From Luteipulveratus flavus (GTDB lineage: Bacteria > Actinomycetota > Actinomycetes > Actinomycetales > Dermatophilaceae), in contig NZ_JAROAV010000008.1 in assembly GCF_029439465.1 (NCBI RefSeq), forward strand, positions 62,001-126,000: DNA of 64,000 nt, in the 5' to 3' direction. The notes beneath the pieces were generated by a model. It saw nothing but the letters and a program-made list of their open reading frames with translations. It searched no databases and had not been told where the DNA came from. Below, piece by piece: positions 24,411-33,123 of the stretch. Made by a program: the position numbers and the translations under genes. How positions within the stretch are numbered: position 1 is the first letter of the stretch; every line of letters starts with the position of its first letter.

Positions 24411-26372
24411 TCAGCTGTCCCGTTCAGTCTGGCCCGTCCGGCCTCGCTGCGCTGGATCCACGCCGGGACGGGTCGGCGCGAGCAGTGGCCGCTGCTGCTT
24501 CCGCTGCTCGACGTACTCCGCGTACGCCGTCTGCGTGCTCTCCAGGTCGCTGACCTCGCTGACGGGTACGTCCCACCAGGCGCCGTTGTCGGGCCCGGGC
24601 ACGAGCGGGTCGGTGACGACGTGGATCACGAACGGACCGCCGTTCGCCGGAGCGGCCTTCGCGTCGCGGACGGCGACGTGCAGCTCCTCGACCGAGGCCA
24701 CCTCCACGACGTGGGCGCCGAGGCTGCGGGCGTTCGCGGCCAGGTCGACCGGTACGTGGTCGCCGTCCAGCCGCCCCCTGCCGCTGCGGTAGCGGTACTG
24801 CGTGCCGAACCGCTGCGAGCCCAGCGACTCCGACAGCGCGCCGATCGAGGCGAACCCGTGGTTCTGCACGATGACGACGATGATCTTCACCCGCTCCTGA
24901 ACGGCGGTGACCAGCTCGCTCGGCATCATCAGGTACGAGCCGTCGCCGACCAGGACGAACACGTCACGGCTGCGGCAGGCGAGCCTGACGCCGAGACCGC
25001 CGGGGATCTCGTAGCCCATGCAGGAGTAGCCGTACTCGACGTGGTAGCCGCCACGGTCACGGACCCGCCAGAGCTGGTGCAGCTCGCCGGGCATCGATCC
25101 GGCCGCGCACACGACCACGTCCCGAGGGTCGCTCAGCTCGTTGACGGCGCCGATCACCTGGCCCTGAGTGAGGACGCCGTCGTCGAGCCGGTCGGTCACC
25201 TCGGCCGGCGGGTGGTACGTCGCCTCCACCTGCTCGTCCCACGCCGCCCACTCGCGCGCGACCTGCTCGCCGTAGGCGGTCTCGGTGCGGTAGCCGTCCA
25301 GCGCCCGGGTGAGCGCCGTGAGGGTCTCCCGGGCGTCGCCGACCAGCGGCAGGCCGCTGTGCTGGTCGGCGTCGAACCGTGCGACGTTGATGTTGATGAA
25401 GCGAACTCGCTTGTGCTGGAACGCCGTCCGCGATGCGGTGGTGAAGTCGGTCCAGCGCGTCCCTACACCGATCACGACGTCGGCGTCGCGCGCGACCGCG
25501 TTGGCGGCACTCGTCCCGGTGGAGCCGATCGCGCCCAGCAGCAATGGATGGCCGTGCGTCAGCGAGCCCTTCCCGGCCTGCGTCTCGGCGACCGCGATGC
25601 CGGTGGCGCGGCTCAGCGCGTCGAGGGCGTCCTCGGCCTCGCTGTAGTGCACTCCCCCGCCGGCGACGATCAGGGGACGCTCGGCACGTCGGATCAGGTC
25701 GGCCGCGAGCTGCACCTGGGACGGCTCGGGCGGCGGGCGGCCGATGTTCCAGACCCGTTCGGAGAACAGGTCGTCCGGCCAGTCGTACGCCTCGGCCTGC
25801 ACGTCCTGCGGGAGCGCGATGGTGACCGCGCCGGTCTGCACCGGGTCGGTGAGGACGCGCATCGCCTCCAGCAGCACGCTCGGCAGCTGCTCGGGGCGGC
25901 TCACCCGGTCGAACCGGCGAGACACCGGCCGCAGCGCGTCGTTGACGGTGACATCGCCGGCGACGGGTGACTCCAGCTGCTGCAGGACGCTGCCGGTGGC
26001 GCGCGTCGCGAAGGTGCCGCTCGGCAGCAGCAGGACGGGCAGCCGGTTGATCGTCGCCAGCGCGGCACCGGTGACCATGTTGGTCGAGCCGGGGCCGACC
26101 GAGGCGGTGCACGCCCACATCTGCATCCGGGTCCTGGCGCGGGCGTACGCGACGGCGGTGTGGACCATCGCCTGCTCGTTGCGGGCCAGCACGTACGGCA
26201 GCGCGGGGATGCCGCTGCGCTCGTCCTGCAGCAGGGCCTGGCCGAGGCCGGCGACGTTCCCGTGGCCGAAGATGCCGAGGCACCCGGCGAACGCGCGGTG
26301 CGTCTCGCCGTCCCGCTCGGTCACCTGTTGGCCCAGGAAGCGGACGACCGCCTGCCCGACCGTGAGTCTCAT
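24411..26372 (-). CDS. iolD: 3D-(3,5/4)-trihydroxycyclohexane-1,2-dione hydrolase IolD
   Basis: This 653-residue thiamine-diphosphate enzyme opens the ring of the inositol intermediate to 5-deoxy-glucuronate. It shows the N-terminal TPP domain (RNEQAMVHTAVAYARA with catalytic Glu), a central domain, and the C-terminal domain with metal/TPP motif LVGDGSYLMMPSELVTAVQERVKI. The length suits IolD (about 640). A charged Gln/Arg-rich tail follows. The ATG overlaps the iolB stop (26369-26372). Confidence 0.92.
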   Translation of the reverse strand: MRLTVGQAVVRFLGQQVTERDGETHRAFAGCLGIFGHGNVAGLGQALLQDERSGIPALPYVLARNEQAMVHTAVAYARARTRMQMWACTASVGPGSTNMVTGAALATINRLPVLLLPSGTFATRATGSVLQQLESPVAGDVTVNDALRPVSRRFDRVSRPEQLPSVLLEAMRVLTDPVQTGAVTIALPQDVQAEAYDWPDDLFSERVWNIGRPPPEPSQVQLAADLIRRAERPLIVAGGGVHYSEAEDALDALSRATGIAVAETQAGKGSLTHGHPLLLGAIGSTGTSAANAVARDADVVIGVGTRWTDFTTASRTAFQHKRVRFININVARFDADQHSGLPLVGDARETLTALTRALDGYRTETAYGEQVAREWAAWDEQVEATYHPPAEVTDRLDDGVLTQGQVIGAVNELSDPRDVVVCAAGSMPGELHQLWRVRDRGGYHVEYGYSCMGYEIPGGLGVRLACRSRDVFVLVGDGSYLMMPSELVTAVQERVKIIVVIVQNHGFASIGALSESLGSQRFGTQYRYRSGRGRLDGDHVPVDLAANARSLGAHVVEVASVEELHVAVRDAKAAPANGGPFVIHVVTDPLVPGPDNGAWWDVPVSEVSDLESTQTAYAEYVEQRKQQRPLLAPTRPGVDPAQRGRTGQTERDS

Positions 26373-27289
26373 CGCGTGCCTCCTCCGAACGGCAGCCTGG
26401 GGTCCATCGTCCCGGCTTCCCAGCTCTCGCGTACCCAGGCGTGGCTCGGGTCGTCGCAGATCAGCCACGCCCGCTCGGCGCCGGGCCCGGCCATCACGTT
26501 GAGGTAGTACAGGTCGTAGCCGGGTGGCGCGGTCGCCGGCCCGTGCCAGCCGTGCGGCACCAGCACCACGTCGCCGGTCCGCACCTCGGCCAGGACGTCG
26601 ATCGGGCGTTCCTCCGTGCCGTAGACGCGCTGGTAGCCGACGGGGTCCGCCCGCTCGCGCGCGCCGTCCGTCGCGAGCTCGAAGTAGTAGATCTCCTCCA
26701 GCTCGGTCTCGACGCCCGTCCGCTCCTCGTCGTGCTTGTGGGGCGGGTAGGAGCTCCAGTTCCCGGCCGGCGTCAGTACCTCGCAGGCGATGAGGCGGTC
26801 GGCGTCCAGCACGTCCGGCGTGCCGAAGTTGCGCACCTCCCGGCTCGCCTGCCCGGCGCCGCGCAGCTCGACAGGGACGTCGGAGGCGGGCAGGTGATGT
26901 GGTTTCCGGTCGCCCGACTCGCCCACCTCGGCTCCGCACAGCGCGACCCTGGCGTCGCCGGCCGCGGTCAGCGTGAGCCGGCCCCCGGCGGGGACGTACG
27001 CGACATCGGTCGGAGCGGCGAACACCGACTCGCGTCCTGCGAGCTCGATCGTCTCGCTGCTGGCGCCGATCTCGCTGACCACTGTGACGCTGCCGCGGAG
27101 GGGCACGACCACGACCTCGGTCGTCGGCAGGTCGATGCTCACCGACCGACCGGGCTGCAGGTCGGCCACCCGGAGACTGGTGTGCGTCCAGTCATCTCGG
27201 TCGTCCGTCACCGAGACCGAGAAGTCCTGTGCAGCAGCGGAACCCAGCGGCAGCACCCACCGCTCGTTGTCCCGGCCGGTGCCGGTCAC
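26369..27289 (-). CDS. iolB: 5-deoxy-glucuronate isomerase IolB
   Basis: This 306-residue cupin isomerises 5-deoxy-D-glucuronate to 2-deoxy-5-keto-gluconate. The metal-binding cupin motif is PPHKHDEERTG, followed by Glu in ELEEIYYFEL and by His in LVPHGWHGPATAPPGYDLYYLNVMAG, the family signature. The GTG start overlaps the stop of the aldolase gene (27286-27289) and the stop overlaps iolD, so it is translationally coupled on both sides. Confidence 0.93.
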   Translation of the reverse strand: MTGTGRDNERWVLPLGSAAAQDFSVSVTDDRDDWTHTSLRVADLQPGRSVSIDLPTTEVVVVPLRGSVTVVSEIGASSETIELAGRESVFAAPTDVAYVPAGGRLTLTAAGDARVALCGAEVGESGDRKPHHLPASDVPVELRGAGQASREVRNFGTPDVLDADRLIACEVLTPAGNWSSYPPHKHDEERTGVETELEEIYYFELATDGARERADPVGYQRVYGTEERPIDVLAEVRTGDVVLVPHGWHGPATAPPGYDLYYLNVMAGPGAERAWLICDDPSHAWVRESWEAGTMDPRLPFGGGTR

Positions 27290-28170
27290 GACACATCACC
27301 TCGGACCAGGCCGACGGCCGTCCGTACCGCCGCCTCGACGTCGTCGTCCGGCGGGTAGAGCAGCGCTCGCCCCACCACCAGGCCGCGCACGGACGGCAGC
27401 CGCAGCGCCTTCGCCCAGGAGGCGTACGTGTCGTCCGGCGCACCGTGCGGGTCACCGCCGAGCAGCAGGGTCGGCAGCGTCGTCGCGTCCATCACCCGCT
27501 CCATCTCCGCCACCACTGGGAGCTTCAGCCAGGTGTACGCACTCGGCGCACCGAGCCCGGACGCGACACCGATCGAGCGGACCACCGAGTCGGGGTCCAG
27601 CTGGTTCTCCAGGCGTCCGTCCTCGACCCGTGCCAGGAAGGGCTCGATCATCATCGGGCGCCGGATACCCGCCAGCCGGCTCACCGCCCGACCCGTCGCC
27701 TCGAGGGTCGCCGCCGTGCCGGGATGGTCCAGCGAGACCCGCAGGAGCGCCTTTCCGCCGTCGAGGCCGAGCCGCTCGATCGTCTCGACGTCGTACGCCG
27801 TGAACCGGTCGTCGGGCTCGAACACCGCGCCCTGGAGCCCACCGCGGTTCATCGAGCCGATGGCGACCTTGTCCTCCAGCGCGCCGAGCATCAGGAGGTC
27901 GTCCAGGACGTCCGGGCTGCCCAGCACGCCGTCCACGCCGGGGACCGCGAGGGCCGCGAGCAGCCGGTCCAGCAGCTCTGACCTACTACTCATCGCTATC
28001 GGGCGGTCGCGGACCCCGAGCGCGTTGCGCGCCGGGTGGTCGGCGGCGACCAGCAGCAGCCGACCGTCCTCGCCCAGCAGCGGTCGCCGACGCCGAGTCA
28101 ACCAGCGTTCCTCGATGCGCTCGGGGTGCCGTGCGCGAATCTCGTTGACCGCCAGCACATCCGGGCTCAT
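27286..28170 (-). CDS. (Beta/alpha)8 aldolase-like protein of the inositol operon (Cgl0159 family)
   Basis: This 294-residue protein resembles the Cgl0159-type barrel family found in actinobacterial iol clusters. It has LLLVAADHPARNALGVRD near the N-terminus and LRVSLDHPGTAATLEATGRAV and LLLGGDPHG further on, fitting a lysine- or metal-dependent aldolase. In the pathway it takes the place of IolJ, which splits 2-deoxy-5-keto-gluconate 6-phosphate into dihydroxyacetone phosphate and malonic semialdehyde. That role is inference from the operon, since the iolC kinase and iolB flank it and no other aldolase is present. Confidence 0.8.
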   Translation of the reverse strand: MSPDVLAVNEIRARHPERIEERWLTRRRRPLLGEDGRLLLVAADHPARNALGVRDRPIAMSSRSELLDRLLAALAVPGVDGVLGSPDVLDDLLMLGALEDKVAIGSMNRGGLQGAVFEPDDRFTAYDVETIERLGLDGGKALLRVSLDHPGTAATLEATGRAVSRLAGIRRPMMIEPFLARVEDGRLENQLDPDSVVRSIGVASGLGAPSAYTWLKLPVVAEMERVMDATTLPTLLLGGDPHGAPDDTYASWAKALRLPSVRGLVVGRALLYPPDDDVEAAVRTAVGLVRGDVS

Positions 28171-29120
28171 GCGACTCGACCCCGCTCCAGCGCGTCGTCG
28201 ATCTCGGCCGTCGTCGGCATGGCCGTGGAGCACTCCAGCCGGGACGCGACGATGGCGCCGGCGACGTTCGCGAGCCGGATCGTGCGCTCCAGCGGCCAAC
28301 CGGCGAGCAGTCCGTGGCACAAGGCCCCGCCGAACGCGTCGCCCGCGCCGAGCCCGTTCAGCACGTCGACCGGGAACGGCGGCAGGCTGACCCGCTCCTC
28401 CTGCGTCGCGGCGAGCACCCCGTCCGGTCCTTGCTTGACCACCGCGAGGTCGAGGCCGCGGGCGAGCAGGGCGTCCGCGGCCCGGTCGGCGTCGGTCTCG
28501 CCCGTGGCGACCTCGCACTCCTCGCGGTTGCCGACCGCGACCGTGACCTGGGCAAGTGCACGGTCGATCTCGGCACGCGCTGCCTCCGGGTCCGGCCAGA
28601 ACATCGGCCGGAAGTCCAGGTCGAGAACCGTGTGCGTACGACGTCCGCGCGCCTCCCACGCGGCGTGCTGGGCACTGCGGGACGGCTCCTGGCTCAGGCC
28701 GGTGACGGTGCACCAGAAGACGCCCGCATCGCGAATCTCGTTCAGCGGCAGGGTGTTCGGCTCGATCATGAGGTCCGGCGCCGTCGGGTACCGGTAGAAG
28801 TACAGCGGGAAGTCGTCGGGCGGGAACACCTCGCAGAACGTCACCGGCGTCGGAGGTCCGGCCACCGCGCTCACGAACGCGTCGTCGACGCCGAGCCGGC
28901 GCAGCTCGGCGTGGACGTACCGCCCGAAGGCGTCGTCGCCCGTGCGGGTGATGACCGCCGTACGCCGGCCGTGACGTGCAGCCGCCACGGCGACGTTGGT
29001 CGCGCTGCCGCCGAGGAACTTCTCGAACGTGCGCACCTCCTCCAGCGGCACCCGGTGCTGGAGCGGGTAGATGTCCACACCGACACGGCCCATCGCGATG
29101 ACGTCGTACGGCGCGCTCAC
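28167..29120 (-). CDS. iolC: 5-dehydro-2-deoxygluconokinase IolC (PfkB family)
   Basis: This 317-residue sugar kinase phosphorylates 2-deoxy-5-keto-gluconate. It has the PfkB N-terminal signature FLGGSATNVAVAAARHG and the ATP/catalytic motif VDVLNGLGAGDAFGGALCHG with catalytic Asp. The GTG start (29120) makes a GTGA overlap with the iolE stop; the stop overlaps the aldolase ATG. Confidence 0.9.
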   Translation of the reverse strand: MSAPYDVIAMGRVGVDIYPLQHRVPLEEVRTFEKFLGGSATNVAVAAARHGRRTAVITRTGDDAFGRYVHAELRRLGVDDAFVSAVAGPPTPVTFCEVFPPDDFPLYFYRYPTAPDLMIEPNTLPLNEIRDAGVFWCTVTGLSQEPSRSAQHAAWEARGRRTHTVLDLDFRPMFWPDPEAARAEIDRALAQVTVAVGNREECEVATGETDADRAADALLARGLDLAVVKQGPDGVLAATQEERVSLPPFPVDVLNGLGAGDAFGGALCHGLLAGWPLERTIRLANVAGAIVASRLECSTAMPTTAEIDDALERGRVA

Positions 29121-29992
29121 GGTCGCACCACCTGGTCGAGGCGTTCCATGGCGAGCAGGCTCGTGCGGACGTCCGAGGTCGCGACCCCCGGGTCCGTGGA
29201 CGTCATCACCCGGTCCTGCTCCAGGACGTACCACCCTGAATAGCCCTGCTGCTCAAGGGTTTCCACGATCGCATCGACGTCCAGGTCCCCCTCGCCCAGC
29301 GGCACGTACAGGCCGCGCTCCACCGCGGTGCTGTACGCCAGGCCGCCGGAATGCACCTGCTGCAGGAGGTCGTGGCGCACGTCCTTGAGGTGGACGTGCG
29401 CGATGCGGTCGCCGTGCTCGCGGGCCAGGGCGAGCGGATCCGTACCGCCGATGAGCAGGTGCCCGGTGTCCAGGCAGAGCGGCACCCGCGAGCCGGCCAG
29501 CACCCGGTCGACCTCCGGGCCGGACTCGATCATCGTCCCGACGTGCGGGTGGATCGCGACCTCCACCCCACGGTCCGCGCCGCGTGCGGTGAGCTCGTCG
29601 AGCAGGCCGAGCGCTCGCGTCCAGGACGCCTCCGACCACGCCGGCCGGTCGTCGTACCCCTCGGCTCTGGTCACCGCGGCCAGCACGAGGGTGGATCCAC
29701 CGACAGTCGCCAAGGTCGTTGCCGCTCGGTCGAACTCAGGCATCGGGTCGATCGTCTCGTCGTGCAGCACCACCGGCACGAACTGCGCCACCGCCGTCAG
29801 CGAGTGCGCCCTCAGGGTCCTGGCCGGGTCGTCGCCCAGGAAGCCGTCCGGACCGAGCTCGGTGGCCCGCAGCCCGACGTCGCGGACGGCCGCGAGCACC
29901 TGCTCCGGCGTGAGCTGGACCCCCCAGCCCTTCACCTCCGACACACCCCACGAGATGGGTGCGGCGGCCACGCGGTCGCCCAGGGCGCTCAC
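29117..29992 (-). CDS. iolE: Myo-inosose-2 dehydratase-like TIM-barrel protein IolE
   Basis: This 291-residue protein of the AP-endonuclease-2/xylose-isomerase-like barrel fold would dehydrate scyllo-inosose. Metal-ligand candidates are Glu in LRATELGPDGF, Asp/His in PLCLDTGHLLIGG, His in HVHLKDVRHD and Glu in YVLEQDRVM. It opens APISWGVSEVKGWG, as IolE proteins do. GTG 29992 overlaps the iolG stop. Confidence 0.88.
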   Translation of the reverse strand: MSALGDRVAAAPISWGVSEVKGWGVQLTPEQVLAAVRDVGLRATELGPDGFLGDDPARTLRAHSLTAVAQFVPVVLHDETIDPMPEFDRAATTLATVGGSTLVLAAVTRAEGYDDRPAWSEASWTRALGLLDELTARGADRGVEVAIHPHVGTMIESGPEVDRVLAGSRVPLCLDTGHLLIGGTDPLALAREHGDRIAHVHLKDVRHDLLQQVHSGGLAYSTAVERGLYVPLGEGDLDVDAIVETLEQQGYSGWYVLEQDRVMTSTDPGVATSDVRTSLLAMERLDQVVRP

Positions 29993-31002
29993 CGGTCCGG
30001 CACCTCGCTCATCGGAACCACCCGCCCCTCCCGCCCCTCCCGCCACGAGCGGTCACACGCCTCCGCGACCCGGAAGGCCTGCAGGGCGTCCGCGACCGTG
30101 CACGGCGACGGCCGCTCGCCACGTACGACGTCGGCGAACGCCGTCAGCTCGGCGACGTACGCGGGGAGGAAGCGGTCCATGAAGGTGCGGTGCACCGGCC
30201 CGGGCGGGAACGTCACGCCGTCCTGCGCCGAACGCATCGCGAGCGAGTCGTCCAGCCCCGCGGTCAGCGTCGCGCGGCTGCCCATCGCCTCCAGCCGGAC
30301 GTCGTGGCCGGCGCCGTTGTAACGGGTGGACGACACCAGGCAGGTCGTGCCGTCGACGAGCCGCAGCAGCGCCGCACCGGAGTCGACGTCGCCGGCGTCC
30401 ACGAAGAAGCGCTCGCCCTTGTTGCCGCCGGTCGCGTACGCCGACTCGACCTCCTGACCGGTCACGAACCGGATCGCGTCGAAGTCGTGCACGTTGCAGT
30501 CGCGGAAGATGCCACCGCTGGTCGGGATGTACGACGCGTGCGGCGGCATCTCGTCGTGGGTGTTGGCGCGGATCGTGTGGACGAAGCCGAGCTCGCCCGC
30601 GCCGATCGCCCGCCGGACCTCCCGGTAGCCGGCATCGAAGCGCCGCTGGAAGCCGATGTGGACCGGCACTGCGGACGCCGCCTCCAGCCGGGCGAGCTCG
30701 AGTGTCTCGTCCAGGGTCCGGGCCACCGGCTTCTCGCAGAACGTCGGTACCTGCGCCGCCAGCGCCTGGCGCAGCAGCGGCGCGTGTGCGGGGGTCGCCG
30801 CGGCGATGACCAGCCCGTCGACCCCGGAGGCGAGCATCGTGTCGACGTCGGCCACCTGCTCGGCGCCCAGCTCGGCCGCCACTCTCTTCGCCGCGACCTG
30901 GTCGGCGTCGCTGATCACCAGCGTGTCCACCGCATCGAGCGAGAGGAGCGTCGAGGCGTGGAACGCGCCGATCCGCCCGACACCGACAAGACCGATCCGC
31001 AT
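29989..31002 (-). CDS. iolG: Myo-inositol 2-dehydrogenase IolG
   Basis: This 337-residue NAD-dependent enzyme oxidises myo-inositol to scyllo-inosose and heads the operon. It has the Rossmann start RIGLVGVGRIGAFHASTL, the family motif CEKPVARTLDE with catalytic Lys, and the catalytic Asp/His segment FRDCNVHDFDAIRFVTG. ATG 31002 faces the GntR gene across 161 bases that hold the probable operator. Confidence 0.93.
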   Translation of the reverse strand: MRIGLVGVGRIGAFHASTLLSLDAVDTLVISDADQVAAKRVAAELGAEQVADVDTMLASGVDGLVIAAATPAHAPLLRQALAAQVPTFCEKPVARTLDETLELARLEAASAVPVHIGFQRRFDAGYREVRRAIGAGELGFVHTIRANTHDEMPPHASYIPTSGGIFRDCNVHDFDAIRFVTGQEVESAYATGGNKGERFFVDAGDVDSGAALLRLVDGTTCLVSSTRYNGAGHDVRLEAMGSRATLTAGLDDSLAMRSAQDGVTFPPGPVHRTFMDRFLPAYVAELTAFADVVRGERPSPCTVADALQAFRVAEACDRSWREGREGRVVPMSEVPDR

Positions 31003-31099
31003 CGAGGAGTTCCGTTCTGTCACAGGATGGCTCAGGAGTACGGCGCGCCGCGGGCTCGCCGTACCGACGTCCAGGCTCACGCGGGCCCGACGGGCGTGT

Positions 31100-31125
31100 C
31101 AAGCAAATGTCCTGACAATTGCTTG
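31100..31125. promoter_or_regulatory. 26-bp operator between iolG and the GntR gene
   Basis: Arms CAAGCAAATGTC (31100-31111) and GACAATTGCTTG (31114-31125) are complementary at 11 of 12 positions around CT. A TTGACA -35-like hexamer for the iol operon (minus strand, 31102-31097) overlaps the left arm. Confidence 0.65.
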
Positions 31126-31151
31126 TCCGCCCTTGGGCGCCGGGGCGGCGC

Positions 31152-31157
31152 TACCCT
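31152..31157 (+). promoter_or_regulatory. -10 box TACCCT, leaderless start at 31164
   Basis: TACCCT is followed by 6 bases and a GTGGTG pair at the start of the GntR gene. Confidence 0.5.
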
Positions 31158-31163
31158 GCCCAG

Positions 31164-31901
31164 GTGGTGGATCGCGTGCCGGTGACGCTGGACCGGCGAT
31201 CGCCTGTGCCGCTCTACCACCAGCTCGCCGAGCAGCTGCGCGAGGCCGTGACCTCCGGCCGGCTGCAGCCCGGCGACCCGTTCGAGAACGAGCTGGCGCT
31301 CGCCGAGCGGCTGGGCCTCTCCCGGCCCACCGTGCGTCGCGCGATCCAGGACCTCGTCGCCCAGGGCCTGCTGCTGCGGCGGCGCGGCCTCGGCACGACC
31401 GTGGCGAACCGGCAGATCCATCGCCGCGCCGAGCTGACCAGCCTGTACGACGACCTGCAGCGGCACGGCGAGACGCCCTCCACGACGGTGCTCGACCTGC
31501 GTACGGCCACTGACGAGACGGCGGCGCGTGCCCTCGGCGTACCGGCCGACACCCCGCTGCACGCGCTGATCCGGCTGCGGAGCGCGGGCGACCGGCCGTT
31601 CGCGATCCTGCGCAACTGGCTGCCGCCGGCCGTCGGCGACGTCACGCGCACCCAGCTGGAGCGCGACGGCCTGTACGCGGTGCTGCGCGAGCGCGGCGTC
31701 CGCCCGGTGGTCGCCCACCAGACCATCGGCGCCCGGCGCCCGACCGCCCCCGAGCGGCGCCGGCTGGCCCTCCGGGCGACCGACCCGGTGCTGACGATGA
31801 CACGCGCCGCGTTCGACGCGACCGGCAACCCCGTGGAGTACGGCGACCACATCTACCGCGCCGACGCGTACACGATCGACGTCACCATCGACGAGCGCTG
31901 A
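31164..31901 (+). CDS. GntR/UTRA-family regulator of the inositol operon
   Basis: This 245-residue protein has a GntR winged helix (PVPLYHQLAEQLREAVTSG, then LGLSRPTVRRAIQDLVAQGLLLRRRG) and a C-terminal UTRA effector domain (LRSAGDRPFAILRNWLP to the end YTIDVTIDER). It is divergent from iolG with an inverted repeat between, so it is the likely inducer-sensing repressor; the effector may be inositol or a pathway intermediate. GTG 31164 fits a leaderless start. Repeat locus 2 begins 13 bases after the stop. Confidence 0.88.
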   Translation: MVDRVPVTLDRRSPVPLYHQLAEQLREAVTSGRLQPGDPFENELALAERLGLSRPTVRRAIQDLVAQGLLLRRRGLGTTVANRQIHRRAELTSLYDDLQRHGETPSTTVLDLRTATDETAARALGVPADTPLHALIRLRSAGDRPFAILRNWLPPAVGDVTRTQLERDGLYAVLRERGVRPVVAHQTIGARRPTAPERRRLALRATDPVLTMTRAAFDATGNPVEYGDHIYRADAYTIDVTIDER

Positions 31902-31913
31902 CCCCTCCTCCCC

Positions 31914-31969
31914 CGGCAAAAGGTGGCCCCCGGCACACCCATACCTGTGCCCACCACCACGATCTGCCG
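31914..31969 (+). repeat. 56-bp nested palindrome, locus 2 unit a
   Basis: Outer arms are CGGCAAAAGGTGG and CCACGATCTGCCG; the inner core is GCACA-CCCATACC-TGTGC. The outer arms differ from the other loci, with a swapped base pair at arm position 10. Confidence 0.85.
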
Positions 31970-31976
31970 CGCCCTC

Positions 31977-32032
31977 CGGCAAAACGTGGCCGCCCGCACA
32001 GCCATACCTGTGCCCACCACCACGATCTGCCG
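31977..32032 (+). repeat. 56-bp nested palindrome, locus 2 unit b
   Basis: Outer arms are CGGCAAAACGTGG and CCACGATCTGCCG; the inner core is GCACA-GCCATACC-TGTGC. Arm positions 9-10 read CG where other loci read GC, with matching changes on the other arm. It ends 6 bases before the stop of the nuclease gene. Confidence 0.85.
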
Positions 32033-32038
32033 CGTGGG

Positions 32039-33007
32039 TCACGCGGAGACGTTCACACCTTCCACCCAGATGCGCCGGGGCGACTGGCGCACTCCCTGAG
32101 CGTGAAGAGCCCTGGCCATACCGACTCCGACGAAGGCGTCGTCCCACAGCCATCGCGCGACCCTCGTGCCGGTCGCGCGCAGCCGATCCTCCCGGACCTT
32201 CTCGCGCACCAGGGTCTCCTGCATCTCCTCCGGAGTCTGCGCGAAATCCGTCCCGTACTTGGAGGCGCCGTCGAATTCGCCGACGACCCCTTCCCACTGG
32301 AAGTCGACGTACCCGATGAGCCCCTGACCGTCATGGTGAGGAACTTGCAGCCGTGGCCGCGGGAAGCGCAGCAGGAACATCTGCCCCCGGCTCAGGCTCT
32401 CGCCGGGCGAGGCCGAGACCGGGTCTACGAGCTCGACCAGGTGCCCACAGTCGCTGCGCCCCGGGGTGCCTGGCGCGACCCGTTCGACCTCGGCGACCAG
32501 CTCGCGGCGAGTGCAGAGTCCGTGCCGCACGGCGTGATCCGCAGCCACGAGGCCGTTGAGCAGTCCGGTGTCGCGGGTCAGGTCCAGGACCGTACGCGCG
32601 GGCGGCGTGACACGCAGGCCGTCGCGCTCGACGTACGCGCACTCCTCGTCCTCGCGCCGGATCACCAAGCCGGACCGGCTTGCTCGGGTGCTGTCCCGGA
32701 CGAGGACGTGGACCTTGCGCGGCCACGGGTCCGCCACGGGGATGCCCCAGACAGCAGCGGCCGAGTAATGGGAGAACACGGGCAGCCCGGAGCGGGCCAT
32801 CAGCGCGCAGGCGTGGACGAACGCCCGATGCCGGTCGTCCGTTCCGAGGCTCGTCCAGTCCGACGAGCGGATGCACACCCCGTGGCGGACCATCGTCCAG
32901 GTCCTGTCACCCTGCTCGTCGCGCAGGACTCGTGGTTCCTGGGAGACGTCCCGCAGGGATCGGCTCGTGACCAGCATGTGGGGCTCGAACTGGCGCGATC
33001 GGCTCAT
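32039..33007 (-). CDS. PD-(D/E)XK-like nuclease with N-terminal AbiEi-type winged helix, between two repeat loci
   Basis: This 322-residue protein starts with a segment resembling AbiEi antitoxin/winged-helix regions (PVFSHYSAAAVWGIP near 76-90; TPPARTVLDLTRDTGLLNGL). Its C-terminal part has DUF559/Vsr-like nuclease residues: SPGESLSR (200-207), VDFQWEGVVGEFDGASKY (234-251; Asp235, Glu244, Asp246, Lys250) and EKVREDRLRATGTRVARWLW. ATG 33007 is chosen, as further upstream the frame enters repeat locus 3. Paired 56-bp repeats flank it on both sides in one orientation. Function unknown; a link between nuclease and repeats is a hypothesis. Confidence 0.75.
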   Translation of the reverse strand: MSRSRQFEPHMLVTSRSLRDVSQEPRVLRDEQGDRTWTMVRHGVCIRSSDWTSLGTDDRHRAFVHACALMARSGLPVFSHYSAAAVWGIPVADPWPRKVHVLVRDSTRASRSGLVIRREDEECAYVERDGLRVTPPARTVLDLTRDTGLLNGLVAADHAVRHGLCTRRELVAEVERVAPGTPGRSDCGHLVELVDPVSASPGESLSRGQMFLLRFPRPRLQVPHHDGQGLIGYVDFQWEGVVGEFDGASKYGTDFAQTPEEMQETLVREKVREDRLRATGTRVARWLWDDAFVGVGMARALHAQGVRQSPRRIWVEGVNVSA

Positions 33008-33061
33008 GGCTGCTGACGGTGGCAGACCGTCGGTCCTCGCGACGCTCGCCATCCACAGGCC

Positions 33062-33117
33062 CGGCAATAGCTGGCGACCAGCACACGCATACCTGTGCCC
33101 GCCACCAACTTTTGCCG
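33062..33117 (+). repeat. 56-bp nested palindrome, locus 3 unit a
   Basis: Outer arms are CGGCAATAGCTGG and CCAACTTTTGCCG; the inner core is GCACA-CGCATACC-TGTGC. It lies 54 bases upstream of the nuclease start. Confidence 0.85.
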
Positions 33118-33123
33118 CCCCAC

